Assembly: GCF_900200035.1 (NCBI RefSeq)
Contig: NZ_FZTC01000020.1
Coordinates: forward strand, 124,001-188,000
DNA from: Klebsiella grimontii
Lineage (GTDB): Bacteria > Pseudomonadota > Gammaproteobacteria > Enterobacterales > Enterobacteriaceae
Reading direction: 5' to 3'
DNA length: 64,000 nt
This document shows, in pieces, positions 46,045-56,988 of this stretch. Within the stretch, counting starts at the first letter, position 1; the number at the start of each line of letters is the position of its first letter. A program made the translations under genes and the position numbers. A model generated the notes under the pieces. It saw only the letters and a program-made list of their open reading frames with translations, did not search any database and was not told the origin of the DNA.

Positions 46045-46704
46045 ATGCTGCGCGTAATCGATACAGAAACCTGCGGATTGCAGGGAGGCATTGTTGAAAT
46101 CGCCTCGGTAGATATCATCGACGGACAAATTACCAATCCCATGAGCCACCTGGTTCGCCCCGATCGTCCTATCAGCCCGCAGGCGATGGCGATTCACCGT
46201 ATCACCGAAGAGATGGTCGCCGATAAGCCGTGGATCGAGGAGATTGTGCCGCTGTATATGGGCAGCCCGTGGTATGTCGCCCATAACGCCAGCTTTGACC
46301 GCCGGGTGTTGCCGGAAATGCAGGGCGAGTGGATCTGCACGATGAAGCTGGCGCGCCGCCTGTGGCCAGGCATCAAGTACAGCAATATGGGGCTGTATAA
46401 ATCGCGCAAGCTCAGCGTCGCGACGCCACCGGGACTGCATCATCACCGGGCGCTTTATGATTGCTATATCACCGCCGCCCTGCTGCTCGATATCATCAAC
46501 ACCTCCGGCTGGACGCCTGAGGAGATGGCGACCATTACCGGCCGCCCGGCGCTGCTCTCCACCTTTACCTTCGGCAAATATCGCGGTAAGCCGGTCTCGG
46601 AAGTGGCGGAAAACGATCCTGGCTATTTGCGCTGGCTGTTCAATAACCTGGATCGCATGAGCCCCGAGCTGCGCCTGACGCTGAAGCACTATCTCGGGGA
46701 GTAA
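46045..46704 (+). CDS. exoX: Exodeoxyribonuclease X
   Basis: DnaQ-superfamily 3'-5' exonuclease that degrades single- and double-stranded DNA in mismatch repair and UV tolerance, 219 residues. The catalytic acidic motifs are IDTETCG (residues 5-11), HNASFD and HHRALYDCY, the DEDDh pattern. I start at ATG 46045, six bases after GGAG; a longer in-frame start at 46009 is not supported. The C-terminal FTFGKYRGKPVSEVA block is typical of ExoX. Confidence 0.95.
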   Translation: MLRVIDTETCGLQGGIVEIASVDIIDGQITNPMSHLVRPDRPISPQAMAIHRITEEMVADKPWIEEIVPLYMGSPWYVAHNASFDRRVLPEMQGEWICTMKLARRLWPGIKYSNMGLYKSRKLSVATPPGLHHHRALYDCYITAALLLDIINTSGWTPEEMATITGRPALLSTFTFGKYRGKPVSEVAENDPGYLRWLFNNLDRMSPELRLTLKHYLGE

Positions 46705-46710
46705 TCGGGG

Positions 46711-48771
46711 CTATACCTCCGCCTGGCCCGGCAGCGTCCCCTGCGCCAGGCCAATCAGAAACGCGAACTCCAGCGCCACGCCCTCATAGCTTTTAAAACG
46801 GCCGGATTTACCGCCGTGGCCGGAATCCATATCGGTACACAACAGCAGCAGGTTATCGTCGGTTTTCAGCGCGCGCAGTTTCGCCACCCATTTTGCCGGC
46901 TCCCAGTATTGTACCTGCGAATCATGCAGGCCCGTGGTGACCAGCAGATGCGGATACGTCTGTGCCTGAACGCCGTCGTACGGGCTGTAGCTTTTCATAT
47001 AGCGATAGTATTCTTCATCCTGGGGATTCCCCCACTCTTCAAACTCGCCGGTGGTCAGCGGGATCGACTCATCGAGCATCGTCGTAAGAACATCCACAAA
47101 GGGAACCTGGGCCACCACGCCGTGGAAAAGCTCCGGCCGCTGGTTTACCGCCACGCCCATCAGCATACCGCCGGCGCTGCCGCCCATGCCGTAGCAAAAC
47201 CGCGGATCGCCGTAGCCCTGCGCCAGCAGCGCATCGCAGACGTCGAGATAATCGTTGAAGGTATTTTTCTTGCACAAAAACTTGCCGTCTTCGTACCACT
47301 GCTGGCCCAGCTCGCCGCCGCCGCGAATATGGGCGATAGCGAACACAAAGCCGCGGTCGAGCAGGCTCAGGCGGCTGGCGCTGAAATCCGCGTCCATGCT
47401 GGCGCCATAGGAGCCGTAGCCGTACACCAGCAGCGGACTGGCGCCCTTGCGGAAATGTTCATCACGGTAGACCAACGAGACCGGGACTTCAACGCCGTCG
47501 CGGGCGATGATCCACAGGTGCTCGCTGCGGTAGTGGCTGGCATCAAATCCTTTGACTTCCTGTTGTTTCAGCACCCGCCGCTCGCCGGTATTCATATCCA
47601 GCTCGAACAGCGTATCCGGGGTTGTCATGGAGGAGTAGCCGTAGCGCAGGCGCGAGGTTTCCGGCTCCGGGTTATAGGCAAGCCAGGTCACATAGGCCGG
47701 ATCGTCAAAGGCAATGCCCTGGGACTCTCTTGTCTTACGGTTGATCTGGCGCAGGCTGGTTAGCCCGCGCTGGCGCTCTTCCACCACCAGCCAATCGGTA
47801 AACAGGGTAAAACCTTCCAGCATCACTTCGTGACGCGGCGCGATCAGGGTCTCCCACTGCTGCTCATCGCGCAGAGTGCTGCGATAAAGACCGAAGTTCT
47901 TGCCTTCGCGATTGGAGCGCAGATAAAAAGCGTGCTGATAGTGATCGAGGCTATATTCATGATCTTTACGCCGCGGTAGAAAACAGACCGGCTCGGCGTC
48001 GGTCATTTCCGCATTGAGCAGCAGCACTTCGCTGGTGGTCGCGCTGGCCAGATAAATCACCACAAACTGCTGGGAAGTCGTCTTGTGCACGCTGACGTAA
48101 AAAGTATCGTCCTGCTCTTCATACACCAGAACATCCGCACTGGCCGGCGTCCCCAGACGGTGGCGCCAGACCTGATACGGTAGCAGCGTGGTGGGATGTT
48201 TACGCACGTACCATAGGGTCTGCGAATCATTACTCCAGGCAAAATCAGGCGACACGTTCTCCAGCACTTCCGCAAATTGCCGATCGTCGTTTAAGGGAAA
48301 GAAGCGCAAGCTATACTGCCGCCGGGAGAGATAGTCTTCCGCCACCGCCATCAGGCTATTGTCGGGCGAAACGCCTAATCCGCCGAGGGTATAGAATTCG
48401 CTACCGGCCGCACGCTGGTTGCCGTCAAGCAGGACGTCCCATTCATCCCACTCCTCTTTGACTACCGGCTGGCGTTGATAAATCGCGTGCTCGCAGCCCG
48501 GTTCATAGACCTGACGGTAGCGATAGCCATTTTTGCTGTAGGGGGCCGACACTTCGCGCTGTGGAATACGGTCGATAATCTCCTTAAGCACCCTATCCTG
48601 CAGGCTACTTTGCGAAGACATCACTTTTTTGCCGTACTCATTTTCCTGGCGCAGATAATCAAGCACTTCCGGCTGCGAGCGATCGTCGTCGCGTAGCCAG
48701 TAGTAATTATCGATTCGCGTGTCGCCATGTAAGGTCATGGCATGGGGGATCCGTTTCGCTTTTGGTGGCAT
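46711..48771 (-). CDS. ptrB: Oligopeptidase B
   Basis: Cytosolic serine peptidase of the S9A family that cuts after Lys and Arg in short peptides, 686 residues as in E. coli. I start at ATG 48771 ([17 protein letters not shown]); a longer in-frame start at 48855 runs into the upstream terminator. A beta-propeller covers about 70-400. The hydrolase domain has the nucleophile Ser in [13 protein letters not shown], and the catalytic His in DSGHGGKSG. Converges with exoX across six bases. Confidence 0.96.
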   Translation of the reverse strand: MPPKAKRIPHAMTLHGDTRIDNYYWLRDDDRSQPEVLDYLRQENEYGKKVMSSQSSLQDRVLKEIIDRIPQREVSAPYSKNGYRYRQVYEPGCEHAIYQRQPVVKEEWDEWDVLLDGNQRAAGSEFYTLGGLGVSPDNSLMAVAEDYLSRRQYSLRFFPLNDDRQFAEVLENVSPDFAWSNDSQTLWYVRKHPTTLLPYQVWRHRLGTPASADVLVYEEQDDTFYVSVHKTTSQQFVVIYLASATTSEVLLLNAEMTDAEPVCFLPRRKDHEYSLDHYQHAFYLRSNREGKNFGLYRSTLRDEQQWETLIAPRHEVMLEGFTLFTDWLVVEERQRGLTSLRQINRKTRESQGIAFDDPAYVTWLAYNPEPETSRLRYGYSSMTTPDTLFELDMNTGERRVLKQQEVKGFDASHYRSEHLWIIARDGVEVPVSLVYRDEHFRKGASPLLVYGYGSYGASMDADFSASRLSLLDRGFVFAIAHIRGGGELGQQWYEDGKFLCKKNTFNDYLDVCDALLAQGYGDPRFCYGMGGSAGGMLMGVAVNQRPELFHGVVAQVPFVDVLTTMLDESIPLTTGEFEEWGNPQDEEYYRYMKSYSPYDGVQAQTYPHLLVTTGLHDSQVQYWEPAKWVAKLRALKTDDNLLLLCTDMDSGHGGKSGRFKSYEGVALEFAFLIGLAQGTLPGQAEV

Positions 48772-48805
48772 CTGCTTATTCTTCTGCGGCTTGTATTGGG
48801 TAGTA

Positions 48806-48836
48806 AAATTTTCAGGCTGCCTCAAAGCAGCCTGAA
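48806..48836 (-). terminator. yebE terminator
   Basis: A perfect ten-base inverted repeat, TTCAGGCTGC / GCAGCCTGAA, is followed on the minus strand by AATTTT. It lies between yebE and ptrB. Confidence 0.7.
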
Positions 48837-48904
48837 GGGTAACGTGACTACACAATATATAAGGGTGGCAAAAGTCGCCAGCGATGCAAGCGAAACGTAC
48901 GGAT

Positions 48905-49585
48905 TTAAGCCGTTATGGCCTGTTTTTGTGCCTGTATGTCCCGTTCGATCTCTTCGCGCACGTCCTGCGGTAGCTTCAGCGCTTCACCGAGGGCATTGAG
49001 GTAGCTGCGTTCCATAAAGTGGTCAATATCGATGACCGCGCAGCTAATATAGTAAACTTCAAGCGCCTCTTGCTCGCTGCTGATGCCGTGGGCCAGGCTC
49101 TGCGGGTCAAGGGGCTGCGCCAGCGCCCGGTCAATTAACACCCGGCCCTGGACGTCGACGTTTGCCGCGCGCAGCTGCTCTTCAATATTTGCCCGCTCGC
49201 GGTCGTCGATATGTCCATCGCTTTTGGCGGCGAAGACCAGCGCCATAATCAGCCGTTCGCTGCGGGCGTCGAGTTCGGCCGGTGCAGGAGATGGCGCCTG
49301 TGCGGGCGCGACATCAGCCGATGTCTGCTGCGCGCTGGCGCGCATCTTCTGCTGATATTTATTCCACAACACGCTGCCCGCAACCGCGCCGCCGCCCACC
49401 AGCAGCGCGCCGGTGCCGTATTTGGCCAACAGCTTGCGCGATGATTTACTGGCAACCAGCAGACCTGCCAGCCCGCCGAGCGCGCCCGGCAGGAGTAAAT
49501 TTTTGCCGCTTGGTTGATCGTCAGATGAAGAAGACCGCCCCTGCTGACCCAGCAGAGACTGTAGTTGATTAAGCCAGTTAGCCAT
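48905..49585 (-). CDS. yebE: DUF533 inner membrane protein YebE
   Basis: Tellurite-resistance TerB-like family protein of 226 residues matching E. coli YebE. A Ser-rich N-terminal tail leads to a glycine-rich membrane segment (about 31-72: [13 protein letters not shown] ... [11 protein letters not shown]), then an Ala/Pro linker. The C-terminal TerB-like helical domain ([20 protein letters not shown]) follows. CpxR activates it in E. coli. yebF, normally next, is absent. Confidence 0.9.
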   Translation of the reverse strand: MANWLNQLQSLLGQQGRSSSSDDQPSGKNLLLPGALGGLAGLLVASKSSRKLLAKYGTGALLVGGGAVAGSVLWNKYQQKMRASAQQTSADVAPAQAPSPAPAELDARSERLIMALVFAAKSDGHIDDRERANIEEQLRAANVDVQGRVLIDRALAQPLDPQSLAHGISSEQEALEVYYISCAVIDIDHFMERSYLNALGEALKLPQDVREEIERDIQAQKQAITA

Positions 49586-49729
49586 ACATTTCCTCGTTGC
49601 GCGATAAGCGATACCACCAGCCTAAACGACGCGACGTCAGGAAACGTTATCGGCAGCTAAAGATGAGCAAATGTCGCGCCGGGAAGCGCGGGAGCCTGCC
49701 GCCAGAAGCGCTGGCGGCAGCAGCGTAAC

Positions 49730-50092
49730 TCAGGCCGCTTTCGCTTTGCGCGGCTTCGCCGGCGCCGGGGCTTCAGATTCGACGACGTCGTCGGTCTTGT
49801 CGCCCTCTTCTGCTGCTTCTGCGCGATCGGCTGGCGCCTCGGCGGCGCCGTCGGCTTCCGGCAGCTTACCGGAGCGCAGAATATGGTTGAGGGTATCTTT
49901 GCGTTCGGCCAGCCACATCGCCATGCTATCGCGCTGCTCTTCGTCAAGCGTTAGCGGGCATTCAACCAGCCAGTCGTTCAGTACTTCCGCCAGATCGAGC
50001 ATTTTGTCATAAGCATCGGCCTCTTTTTTGCTGGCAAAAGACATTTTTTCCTCACCTTCACGAATCACTACATATTTAATTTCAACCGCCAT
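49730..50092 (-). CDS. yebG: SOS-induced protein YebG
   Basis: DNA-damage-inducible protein of unknown role, 120 residues from ATG 50092 ([19 protein letters not shown]). A longer in-frame start at 50203 would cross the LexA site and is rejected. The first 70 residues match E. coli YebG closely. The C-terminal part is longer and richer in Ala, Glu and Pro, ending KPRKAKAA. A LexA box sits 16 bases upstream. Confidence 0.94.
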   Translation of the reverse strand: MAVEIKYVVIREGEEKMSFASKKEADAYDKMLDLAEVLNDWLVECPLTLDEEQRDSMAMWLAERKDTLNHILRSGKLPEADGAAEAPADRAEAAEEGDKTDDVVESEAPAPAKPRKAKAA

Positions 50093-50107
50093 GATGCAGC
50101 CTCTCAA

Positions 50108-50127
50108 TACTGTATTTTTATACAGTA
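50108..50127. promoter_or_regulatory. LexA box (SOS box) of yebG
   Basis: TACTGTAT-TTTT-ATACAGTA has perfect eight-base arms and matches the LexA consensus. It lies directly before yebG and about 100 bases from purT. Confidence 0.92.
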
Positions 50128-50171
50128 TATCAAATTTTCCCGCCGAACTCAAATGACGCGCATAAAGACAT

Positions 50172-50194
50172 GCGCAAACGTTTTCGTTTATAAT
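50172..50194 (+). promoter_or_regulatory. PurR operator and -10 of purT
   Basis: GCGCAAACGTTTTCGT (50172-50187) matches the PurR consensus ACGCAAACGTTTTCGT at all but the first base. A perfect TATAAT follows at 50189-50194, so repressor binding would block the promoter. Confidence 0.9.
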
Positions 50195-50227
50195 GCGGCG
50201 CATGTTTTTTTACTGCGGAAGAGAGTT

Positions 50228-51406
50228 ATGACTGTATTAGGTACGGCGCTGCGCCCTGCGGCAACAAAGGTAATGCTGTTGGGTTCCGGCGAACTGGGTA
50301 AAGAAGTGGCCATCGAATGCCAGCGCCTGGGAATTGAGACCATCGCCGTCGATCGTTACCCTGACGCCCCGGCCATGCAGGTCGCACACCGTTCGCACGT
50401 CATCAATATGCTGCACGGCGAAGCGCTGCAGGCGCTGATTGAACAGGAAAAACCTGACTTTATCGTGCCGGAAATCGAGGCTATCGCCACCGACACCCTG
50501 GTCGCGCTGGAGCAGACCGGGCAGAAAGTCGTCCCCACCGCCCGTGCGGCAAAGCTCACCATGAATCGCGAAGGGATCCGTCGCCTGGCCGCTGAAGAGC
50601 TGAAGCTGCCCACCTCCGCCTACCGTTTTGCCGACAGCGAACCCGCCTTCCGCGAAGCCGTCGCCGAGATTGGCCTGCCGTGCATCGTCAAGCCGGTAAT
50701 GAGCTCATCGGGTAAAGGCCAGAGCTTTATTCGTTCCAGCGAGCAGCTGGCTGACGCCTGGCAGTATGCGCAGCAGGGCGGCCGCGCCGGAGCCGGACGC
50801 GTTATCGTTGAAGGCGTGGTGAACTTTGATTTCGAGATTACCCTTCTCACCGTCAGCGCCGCGGACGGCGTACACTTCTGCGCGCCGGTCGGTCACCGTC
50901 AGGAGGATGGCGACTATCGTGAATCCTGGCAGCCGCAGCAGATGAGCGCGCTGGCGCTGGAACGCGCGCAGGAAATCGCCCGTCAAGTGGTGCTGGCGCT
51001 GGGCGGCTACGGCCTGTTCGGCGTCGAACTGTTCGTCTGCGGCGACGAGGTGATTTTTAGCGAAGTCTCGCCGCGCCCGCACGACACCGGTATGGTCACG
51101 CTGATTTCGCAGGATTTATCGGAGTTCGCCCTGCACGTTCGCTCCTTCCTCGGGCTGCCGATTGGCGCGATTCGCCAGTACGGCCCGGCGGCCTCTGCGG
51201 TGATCCTGCCGCAGCTGACCAGCCAGAACGTCACCTTCAGCAATATTCAGGCCGCGGTCGGCGCGGGGCTGCAGTTACGTTTGTTCGGTAAACCGGAAAT
51301 CGACGGTTCGCGTCGGCTGGGCGTGACGCTGGCGATCGCCGATAACGTTGAGGAAGCGGTGACGCGCGCCAAAGCGGCGGCTTCGGCAGTCATTGTTGCG
51401 GGATAA
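50228..51406 (+). CDS. purT: Formate-dependent GAR transformylase
   Basis: PurT makes formyl-glycinamide ribonucleotide from GAR, formate and ATP in purine synthesis, 392 residues from ATG 50228. An in-frame ATG at 50153 lies upstream of the promoter and is rejected. ATP-grasp architecture: the N-terminal domain ([19 protein letters not shown]), the ATP loop ([13 protein letters not shown]) and metal ligands in FGVELFV and [12 protein letters not shown]. Confidence 0.97.
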   Translation: MTVLGTALRPAATKVMLLGSGELGKEVAIECQRLGIETIAVDRYPDAPAMQVAHRSHVINMLHGEALQALIEQEKPDFIVPEIEAIATDTLVALEQTGQKVVPTARAAKLTMNREGIRRLAAEELKLPTSAYRFADSEPAFREAVAEIGLPCIVKPVMSSSGKGQSFIRSSEQLADAWQYAQQGGRAGAGRVIVEGVVNFDFEITLLTVSAADGVHFCAPVGHRQEDGDYRESWQPQQMSALALERAQEIARQVVLALGGYGLFGVELFVCGDEVIFSEVSPRPHDTGMVTLISQDLSEFALHVRSFLGLPIGAIRQYGPAASAVILPQLTSQNVTFSNIQAAVGAGLQLRLFGKPEIDGSRRLGVTLAIADNVEEAVTRAKAAASAVIVAG

Positions 51407-51431
51407 AAAAAAGCCCGGTCGCGGACCGGGC
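51405..51431 (-). terminator. eda terminator
   Basis: GCCCGGTC-GCG-GACCGGGC forms an eight-base stem with eight T residues on the minus strand. The A run overlaps the purT stop codon, so the element is shared by the convergent ends. Confidence 0.88.
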
Positions 51432-51451
51432 CTCTGGTGAGCGCGCGAAAA

Positions 51452-52093
51452 TTACTTCGCGCCTTCTACCGCTTCACGAGCCAGTTTGGTGATACGGTCG
51501 TAATCACCGGCTTCCAGCGCATCCGCCGGAACCAACCAGGAGCCGCCGATGCACAGCACGCTGTTCAGCGCCAGATAATCACGATAGTTCGCCGGAGAGA
51601 TGCCGCCAGTCGGGCAGAAGCGAATATGCGCGAACGGGCCGCCAATCGCCTGCAGCGCTTTCACGCCGCCGTTAGCTTCCGCCGGGAAAAATTTGAACTC
51701 TTTCAGACCATACTGCATACCCAGCATCAGCTCGGATACGGTGCTGATCCCCGGGATCAGCGGGATGGTGCCTTCGCCGGTCGCCGCTTTCAGCAGGGAT
51801 TCGGTCAGGCCCGGGCTGATAGCAAACTGCGCGCCCGCTTCGGTCACTTCTTTCAGCTGCTCAACGTTGGTGACGGTACCGGCACCGACAATCGCTTCCG
51901 GGACCTCTTTGGCGATCGCGCGGATAGCGTCCATCGCGCACTCGGTACGCAGAGTCACTTCCAGTACGCGTACGCCGCCTGCAACCAGCGCTTTCGCCAT
52001 TGGCACAGCGTGTTCCAGCTTTTTCACCACGATCACCGGTACAACCGGGCCGGAGGTGAGGATTGCTTCTGCAGTTGTTTTCCAGTTTTTCAT
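51452..52093 (-). CDS. eda: KHG/KDPG aldolase
   Basis: Splits 2-keto-3-deoxy-6-phosphogluconate to pyruvate and glyceraldehyde-3-phosphate, the last step of the Entner-Doudoroff pathway and of hexuronate breakdown, 213 residues. The Schiff-base Lys lies in EFKFFPAE. Other landmarks are VLEVTLRTE with the catalytic Glu, and RFCPTGGI. I start at ATG 52093; an in-frame GTG at 52189 lies inside edd. The gap to edd is 37 bases. It would receive carbon from the left-edge lyase module if that module makes unsaturated uronates. Confidence 0.97.
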   Translation of the reverse strand: MKNWKTTAEAILTSGPVVPVIVVKKLEHAVPMAKALVAGGVRVLEVTLRTECAMDAIRAIAKEVPEAIVGAGTVTNVEQLKEVTEAGAQFAISPGLTESLLKAATGEGTIPLIPGISTVSELMLGMQYGLKEFKFFPAEANGGVKALQAIGGPFAHIRFCPTGGISPANYRDYLALNSVLCIGGSWLVPADALEAGDYDRITKLAREAVEGAK

Positions 52094-52130
52094 CAGATTT
52101 TCTCTCGCCAGATCTACAAATCGAATCGTC

Positions 52131-53942
52131 TTAAAATGTGATGCAGGTTGCGCCCTGTTCTGCTCCGGAGAGTTTCTCACGCAGCGCACCGAACATTTCC
52201 CGGCCGGTTCCCACGCGCGAACCGCTCAGGTCAGGAATATGCGGCTGACGCGCGGCCAGCTCGGCGTCATCGACCCGCAGCGTCAGCTCGCCCGTCTGGC
52301 CGTTGACGCGAATAATGTCGCCATCGCGTACCTTCGCCAGCAGACCACCATCGTACGCTTCGGGCGTCACGTGGATAGCCGACGGCACTTTGCCTGATGC
52401 GCCGGAGAGTCGACCATCGGTCACCAGCGCAATTTTGAAACGGCGGTCCAATAATACACCAAGTGGCGGCATAAGTTTATGTAATTCTGGCATGCCGTTC
52501 GCTTTTGGTCCCTGATGACGGACCACAACCACGCAATCTTTGTCGAGCAGTCCCGCCTCAAAGGCGGGCAGCACGTCATGCTGGCTCTCGAAAACCACCG
52601 CCGGCGCTTCAATAATCTGGTTCTCAACCGGCACGGCGGAGGTTTTCATCACCGCGCGGCCGAGATTGCCGCTCAGCACTTTAGTGCCGCCGTGGCGAGA
52701 GAACGGCTTGTCAAAGGTGGCGATAACCGCTTCATCAAGCGGAGCGGCCGCCCCTTCGCGCCAGTCAAGTTCACCGTTATTAAGCCAGGGCTCCATGGTG
52801 TAGCGAGAGAGGCCGAAACCGGCAACGGTATGGACATCTTCATGCAGCAGGCCGCCTTTCAGCAGCTCGCGCACCAGCACCGGCACGCCGCCCGCCGCCT
52901 GGAAGTGGTTAATATCCGCCGGGCCGTTCGGGTAGAGGCGCGCCAGCAGCGGCACCACGTCTGAGAGATCGGAGAAATCATCCCAGTTAATGATAATCCC
53001 TGCCGCCCGCGCCATCGCCACCAGGTGCATGGTATGGTTGGTGGAGCCGCCGGTTGCCAGCAGCGCGACAATCCCGTTGACCACCACTTTTTCATCAAAC
53101 ATTTTGCCCAGCGGCATCCACTCGTTACCGTTGCCGGTCAGGCGGGTCACCTGACGGGCGGCGGCGGCGGTCAGCGCATCGCGCAGCGGCGCATCCGGAT
53201 GCACGAATGACGAGCCGGGCAGCTGCATCCCCATAAACTCAACCACCATCTGGTTGGTATTGGCGGTACCGTAGAAGGTACAGGTGCCAGGCGCATGGTA
53301 AGACGCGGCCTCGGACTCCAGCAGCGCCATACGATCCACTTTGCCTTCCGCATAGAGCTGACGAATGCGCACTTTTTCTTTATTCGCCAGGCCGCTGGCC
53401 ATCGGCCCGGAAGGAATAAAGATCGACGGCAGATGGCCGAACGATAGCGCAGCCATCGCCAGGCCGGGGACGATTTTATCGCAGACGCCAAGGTAGAGCG
53501 CCCCGTCAAACATATTGTGCGACAGGCCAATCGCGGCGGACATGGCAATCACTTCGCGACTCAGCAGCGATAGCTCCATCCCATCCTGCCCCTGCGTCAC
53601 GCCATCGCACATCGCCGGAACGCCGCCGGCGACCTGGCCTACCGCGTTGGCGGAGTGCAGCGCTTTGCGGATAATGTCCGGATAGCGCTCATAGGGCTGG
53701 TGAGCGGAGAGCATATCGTTGTAGGAGGTAATGATGGCGATGTTATTGCGCAGCATGCTTTTCAGCGAGGCTTTGTCATCCGCCTGGCAGGCGGCAAAGC
53801 CGTGGGCCAGGTTACCGCACGCCAGCTGGGCGCGATGAACGGTATCGGTTTTGGCCTGGTTAATCCGGGCGAGGTAGGCTTCGCGGGTATCGCGCGAGCG
53901 TTCGATGATGCGATTTGTTACCCGTAACATTTCTGAATTCAT
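52131..53942 (-). CDS. edd: 6-phosphogluconate dehydratase
   Basis: First enzyme specific to the Entner-Doudoroff pathway, converting 6-phosphogluconate to KDPG, 603 residues as in E. coli. It belongs to the IlvD/Edd family. The iron-sulfur cysteines are in [17 protein letters not shown] and the [12 protein letters not shown] region. In E. coli edd-eda is induced by gluconate through GntR and by uronates through KdgR. A GntR-like operator is upstream. Confidence 0.97.
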   Translation of the reverse strand: MNSEMLRVTNRIIERSRDTREAYLARINQAKTDTVHRAQLACGNLAHGFAACQADDKASLKSMLRNNIAIITSYNDMLSAHQPYERYPDIIRKALHSANAVGQVAGGVPAMCDGVTQGQDGMELSLLSREVIAMSAAIGLSHNMFDGALYLGVCDKIVPGLAMAALSFGHLPSIFIPSGPMASGLANKEKVRIRQLYAEGKVDRMALLESEAASYHAPGTCTFYGTANTNQMVVEFMGMQLPGSSFVHPDAPLRDALTAAAARQVTRLTGNGNEWMPLGKMFDEKVVVNGIVALLATGGSTNHTMHLVAMARAAGIIINWDDFSDLSDVVPLLARLYPNGPADINHFQAAGGVPVLVRELLKGGLLHEDVHTVAGFGLSRYTMEPWLNNGELDWREGAAAPLDEAVIATFDKPFSRHGGTKVLSGNLGRAVMKTSAVPVENQIIEAPAVVFESQHDVLPAFEAGLLDKDCVVVVRHQGPKANGMPELHKLMPPLGVLLDRRFKIALVTDGRLSGASGKVPSAIHVTPEAYDGGLLAKVRDGDIIRVNGQTGELTLRVDDAELAARQPHIPDLSGSRVGTGREMFGALREKLSGAEQGATCITF

Positions 53943-54052
53943 AAAGGCTCCTCAAATTTTATCTGTCCGGCCGCAGCGCTTTAACGATACTTTTCGGTGC
54001 TTAAGGCACCTGTACTGGGGCTCAGGGGCAAAATATCTGTAGGCAGTGTAAT

Positions 54053-54084
54053 AAAAAAAGCCCCGGGGGTGAATCCTCCGGGGC
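54053..54084 (-). terminator. zwf terminator upstream of edd
   Basis: On the minus strand, GCCCCGG and CCGGGGC arms (extendable with a mismatch) enclose a loop and are followed by seven T residues. It lies between the GntR-like operator and edd. Confidence 0.9.
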
Positions 54085-54123
54085 TTAAAAGATTAAAAAT
54101 TACACGACTTGCTGCGTCAGATC

Positions 54124-54139
54124 ATGTTACCGGTAAAAT
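54124..54139. promoter_or_regulatory. GntR-like operator upstream of edd
   Basis: ATGTTACC-GGTAAAAT closely matches the gluconate repressor site (ATGTTACC-GGTAACAT style symmetry, one deviation). It lies 24 bases after the zwf stop. Confidence 0.65.
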
Positions 54140-54162
54140 AACCCTGACGGAGGAGTTGGCGA

Positions 54163-55638
54163 TTACTCAAACTCGTTCCACGAACGACCATCGCGGGTGA
54201 TCATCGCCACGGAGGCAACTGGCCCCCAGGTGCCCGCCTGGTAAGGTTTCGGCGAATCGCGATCGGCGGCCCAGGCTTCCGTGATGGAGTCGACCCACTT
54301 CCACGCCTCTTCCACTTCGTCGCGACGCACGAACAGCGCCTGGATACCGCGCATCGTTTCCAGCAGCAGACGCTCGTAGGCATCCGCCAGATGGGTTTGA
54401 TTAAAGGTTTCCGAGTAGCTCAGGTCCAGCTTGGTGATCTGCAGGTTATGCTTGTGGTCTAGTCCCGGGACTTTGTTCAGCACCTGGATATCCACCCCTT
54501 CATCCGGCTGCAGACGAATGGTCAGCTTATTCTGCGGCAGCTCTTGCCAGGTCTCTTTGAACAGGTTCAGTTCCGGCGTCTTAAAGTAAACCACGACTTC
54601 GGAACATTTGGTCGGCAGTCGCTTACCGGTACGCAGGTAGAACGGTACGCCCGCCCAGCGCCAGTTGTCGATATCTACGCGGATGGCCACGAAGGTTTCA
54701 GTATGGCTGGACTTGTTGGCACCCTCTTCTTCGAGGTAGCCCGGCACTTTTTTACCCTGCGCGAAGCCGGCGGTGTACTGGCCGCGCACCGTTTTTTCAC
54801 GCACGTTGGTGCGGTCAATGCGGCGCAGCGATTTCAGCACCTTCACTTTTTCATCGCGGATGCTATCGGCAGTCAAATCAGACGGCGGAGACATGGCGAT
54901 CATGCACAGAATTTGCAGCAGGTGGTTCTGGATCATGTCGCGCATCTGCCCGGCCTGGTCGAAGTAGCCCCAGCGGCCCTCAATGCCCACCTCTTCCGCC
55001 ACGGTGATCTCAACGTGATCGATGGTGCGGCTGTCCCAGTTATTGACGAACAGGGAGTTGGCAAAGCGCAGCGCCAGCAGGTTCAGCACCGTCTCTTTAC
55101 CCAGATAGTGGTCGATGCGGTAGACCTGGCACTCTTCAAAGAACTCGCCTACCCGATCGTTGATCTCGCGGGAGGTTTCCAGGGAAGTCCCCAGCGGTTT
55201 TTCCATCACCACGCGCGCCGGTTTCGCGTTCAGCTTCGCTTCGCCCAGACCTTTGCAAATCGCGCCAAAGGTGCTTGGCGGCATGGCGAAATAGTTAATG
55301 GTCACCCGCTCTTTCTGATCGAGCATTTTGCCCAGGCGGGTAAACGCTTTGGTATCGTTGACATCAAGGTTACAGAAATCCAGACGCCCGCTCAGGGTCT
55401 CCCACAAACCTTCATCGATTTTTTCCTTCATGAAGGTTTCCATCGCTTCACGCACTACTTTGGTGTAAGCGTCTTTATCCCAGTCGGCACGGCCGACGCC
55501 GATGATGCGGGTGTCAGGATGGATCTGACCAGCTTTTTCGAGCTGATACAGGGAAGGCAGCAATTTACGTCGCGCCAGGTCACCCTTCGCGCCGAAAATG
55601 ACCAGATCGCATGCCTGGGCCGTTTGCGTTACCGCCAT
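54163..55638 (-). CDS. zwf: Glucose-6-phosphate 1-dehydrogenase
   Basis: Oxidises glucose-6-phosphate with NADP+ at the entry of the pentose phosphate and Entner-Doudoroff routes, 491 residues. The NADP-binding start is [19 protein letters not shown]. The substrate signature is RIDHYLGKE, with the catalytic His nearby. [11 protein letters not shown] is also conserved. Upstream are a mar/sox-box-like site and a HexR-like half site. zwf, edd and eda lie in series on this strand, as in E. coli. Confidence 0.98.
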   Translation of the reverse strand: MAVTQTAQACDLVIFGAKGDLARRKLLPSLYQLEKAGQIHPDTRIIGVGRADWDKDAYTKVVREAMETFMKEKIDEGLWETLSGRLDFCNLDVNDTKAFTRLGKMLDQKERVTINYFAMPPSTFGAICKGLGEAKLNAKPARVVMEKPLGTSLETSREINDRVGEFFEECQVYRIDHYLGKETVLNLLALRFANSLFVNNWDSRTIDHVEITVAEEVGIEGRWGYFDQAGQMRDMIQNHLLQILCMIAMSPPSDLTADSIRDEKVKVLKSLRRIDRTNVREKTVRGQYTAGFAQGKKVPGYLEEEGANKSSHTETFVAIRVDIDNWRWAGVPFYLRTGKRLPTKCSEVVVYFKTPELNLFKETWQELPQNKLTIRLQPDEGVDIQVLNKVPGLDHKHNLQITKLDLSYSETFNQTHLADAYERLLLETMRGIQALFVRRDEVEEAWKWVDSITEAWAADRDSPKPYQAGTWGPVASVAMITRDGRSWNEFE

Positions 55639-55684
55639 GTCATTCTCCTTAGTTGATAGACTGGTGCTTGTGCCAGGCTATATT

Positions 55685-55699
55685 TGTAATTTTCTTTCA
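55685..55699. promoter_or_regulatory. HexR-like site at zwf
   Basis: TGTAATTTTCTTTCA has a perfect left half of the HexR palindrome TGTAATTAAATTACA and a poor right half. It lies about 47 bases before the zwf start. HexR represses zwf in many gammaproteobacteria. Confidence 0.4.
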
Positions 55700-55756
55700 C
55701 TGCATCGTACTGTGTTTACGAATTTCCCGAAACCCTCAGCGCCGGTTCCCGCTGCT

Positions 55757-55778
55757 AAATCGCACAGGGTGGAAAACA
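55757..55778. promoter_or_regulatory. mar/sox/rob box upstream of zwf
   Basis: AATCGCACAGGGTGGAAAAC resembles the zwf site of E. coli bound by SoxS, MarA and Rob (ATCGCAC then GTGG). It suggests redox induction of NADPH supply. Confidence 0.55.
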
Positions 55779-55993
55779 GGCGCTGAGATTTTGGGCATGC
55801 GGCTAATATTGTTCGTTGTTTCGACCGATTCTCAGTTGGTAAAATACGACTCTGATCATGTAATGAAAAAAAACAACATATTTTAAGGTCATTCCTCACC
55901 GTTTCCGACAACGGAGGGGTATATTCTTGCTAAAACGCCTGATGATTTCACCCATTAATGAAATCGCTTCCATTGATGAGCGCCCGATTACCC

Positions 55994-56863
55994 ATGAACA
56001 TGCTGGAAAAAATCCAGTCCCGGCTGGAACACCTTAGCAAATCTGAACGCAAAGTGGCGGAAGTCATCCTTGCAACCCCCGCACAGGCCATCCATTCAAG
56101 TATTGCCGCCCTGGCGCTGGAAGCCGGCGTCAGCGAGCCCACGGTTAACCGTTTCTGCCGCAGTCTGGAAACCCGCGGTTTCCCGGATTTTAAACTGCAT
56201 CTGGCCCAAAGCCTGGCGCACGGTACCCTCTATGTTAACCGCAACGTCGATGAAGACGACAGCGTCGAGTCCTATACGGGAAAGATATTTGAATCCGCCA
56301 TGGCCAGTTTAGATCAGGTCCATCATTCTCTCGATATGTCGGCGATTAATCGGGCGGTTGACCTGCTCACGCAGGCGAAGAAAATCGCCTTTTTTGGCCT
56401 GGGCTCTTCGGCCGCTGTCGCCCACGACGCAATGAACAAGTTTTTCCGCTTTAATGTACCGGTGATCTATTCCGACGACATCGTCCTGCAACGCATGAGC
56501 TGTATGAACTGTAATGACGATGACGTAGTGGTGATCATCTCGCACACCGGCAGGACCAAAAGCCTGGTGGAGCTGGCGCAGCTGGCCCGTGAAAACGATG
56601 CGATGGTGATCGCCATTACCTCCCCCGGTACGCCGCTTTCCCGTGAGGCAACGCTGGCTATTACCCTGGATGTGCCGGAAGATACCGATATCTATATGCC
56701 GATGGTTTCCCGCTTAGCGCAGCTGACGGTGATTGACGTACTGGCGACCGGCTTCACCCTGCGGCGGGGCGCAAAATTCAGAGATAACTTGAAGAGGGTC
56801 AAGGAAGCGCTCAAGGAATCGCGGTTTGATAAAGAGCTCAGCGTACACAGCAATAACCAATAA
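55994..56863 (+). CDS. hexR: HexR transcriptional regulator (RpiR family)
   Basis: KDPG-responsive regulator of central carbon genes, 289 residues from ATG 55994 ([20 protein letters not shown]). An in-frame ATG at 55958 would add 12 residues. The N-terminal helix-turn-helix covers about 20-75 ([20 protein letters not shown]). The C-terminal SIS sugar-phosphate domain is at about 125-260 ([17 protein letters not shown]). Typical targets are zwf, edd-eda, pykA and gapA, several of which are neighbours here. Confidence 0.96.
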   Translation: MNMLEKIQSRLEHLSKSERKVAEVILATPAQAIHSSIAALALEAGVSEPTVNRFCRSLETRGFPDFKLHLAQSLAHGTLYVNRNVDEDDSVESYTGKIFESAMASLDQVHHSLDMSAINRAVDLLTQAKKIAFFGLGSSAAVAHDAMNKFFRFNVPVIYSDDIVLQRMSCMNCNDDDVVVIISHTGRTKSLVELAQLARENDAMVIAITSPGTPLSREATLAITLDVPEDTDIYMPMVSRLAQLTVIDVLATGFTLRRGAKFRDNLKRVKEALKESRFDKELSVHSNNQ

Positions 56864-56988
56864 AAGTAGAAACAAAGCACTATCCTATTACACCGTCGGT
56901 ATCGTTCCGGTATAGCGACTTTGCTCATCGGCGCTACCGAATCCATGTTCACGCAACACCAAAGATGTTTCAGTCAACGGAGTATTAC

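Larger units (their letters stand above)
55639..55993. promoter_or_regulatory. zwf/hexR divergent control region
   Basis: This 355-base spacer carries the divergent promoters of zwf and hexR, a mar/sox box and a HexR-like site, described separately. No gene is seen in it. Confidence 0.65.

Noticed and set aside
45757-46689. 310-codon minus-strand frame across holE and exoX
   Set aside because: Both plus-strand genes are clear, and this frame crosses their intergenic gap without a promoter or ribosome site.
54544-55656. 370-codon frame antisense to zwf
   Set aside because: It is a shadow of a highly conserved gene. No family resemblance or start signal.
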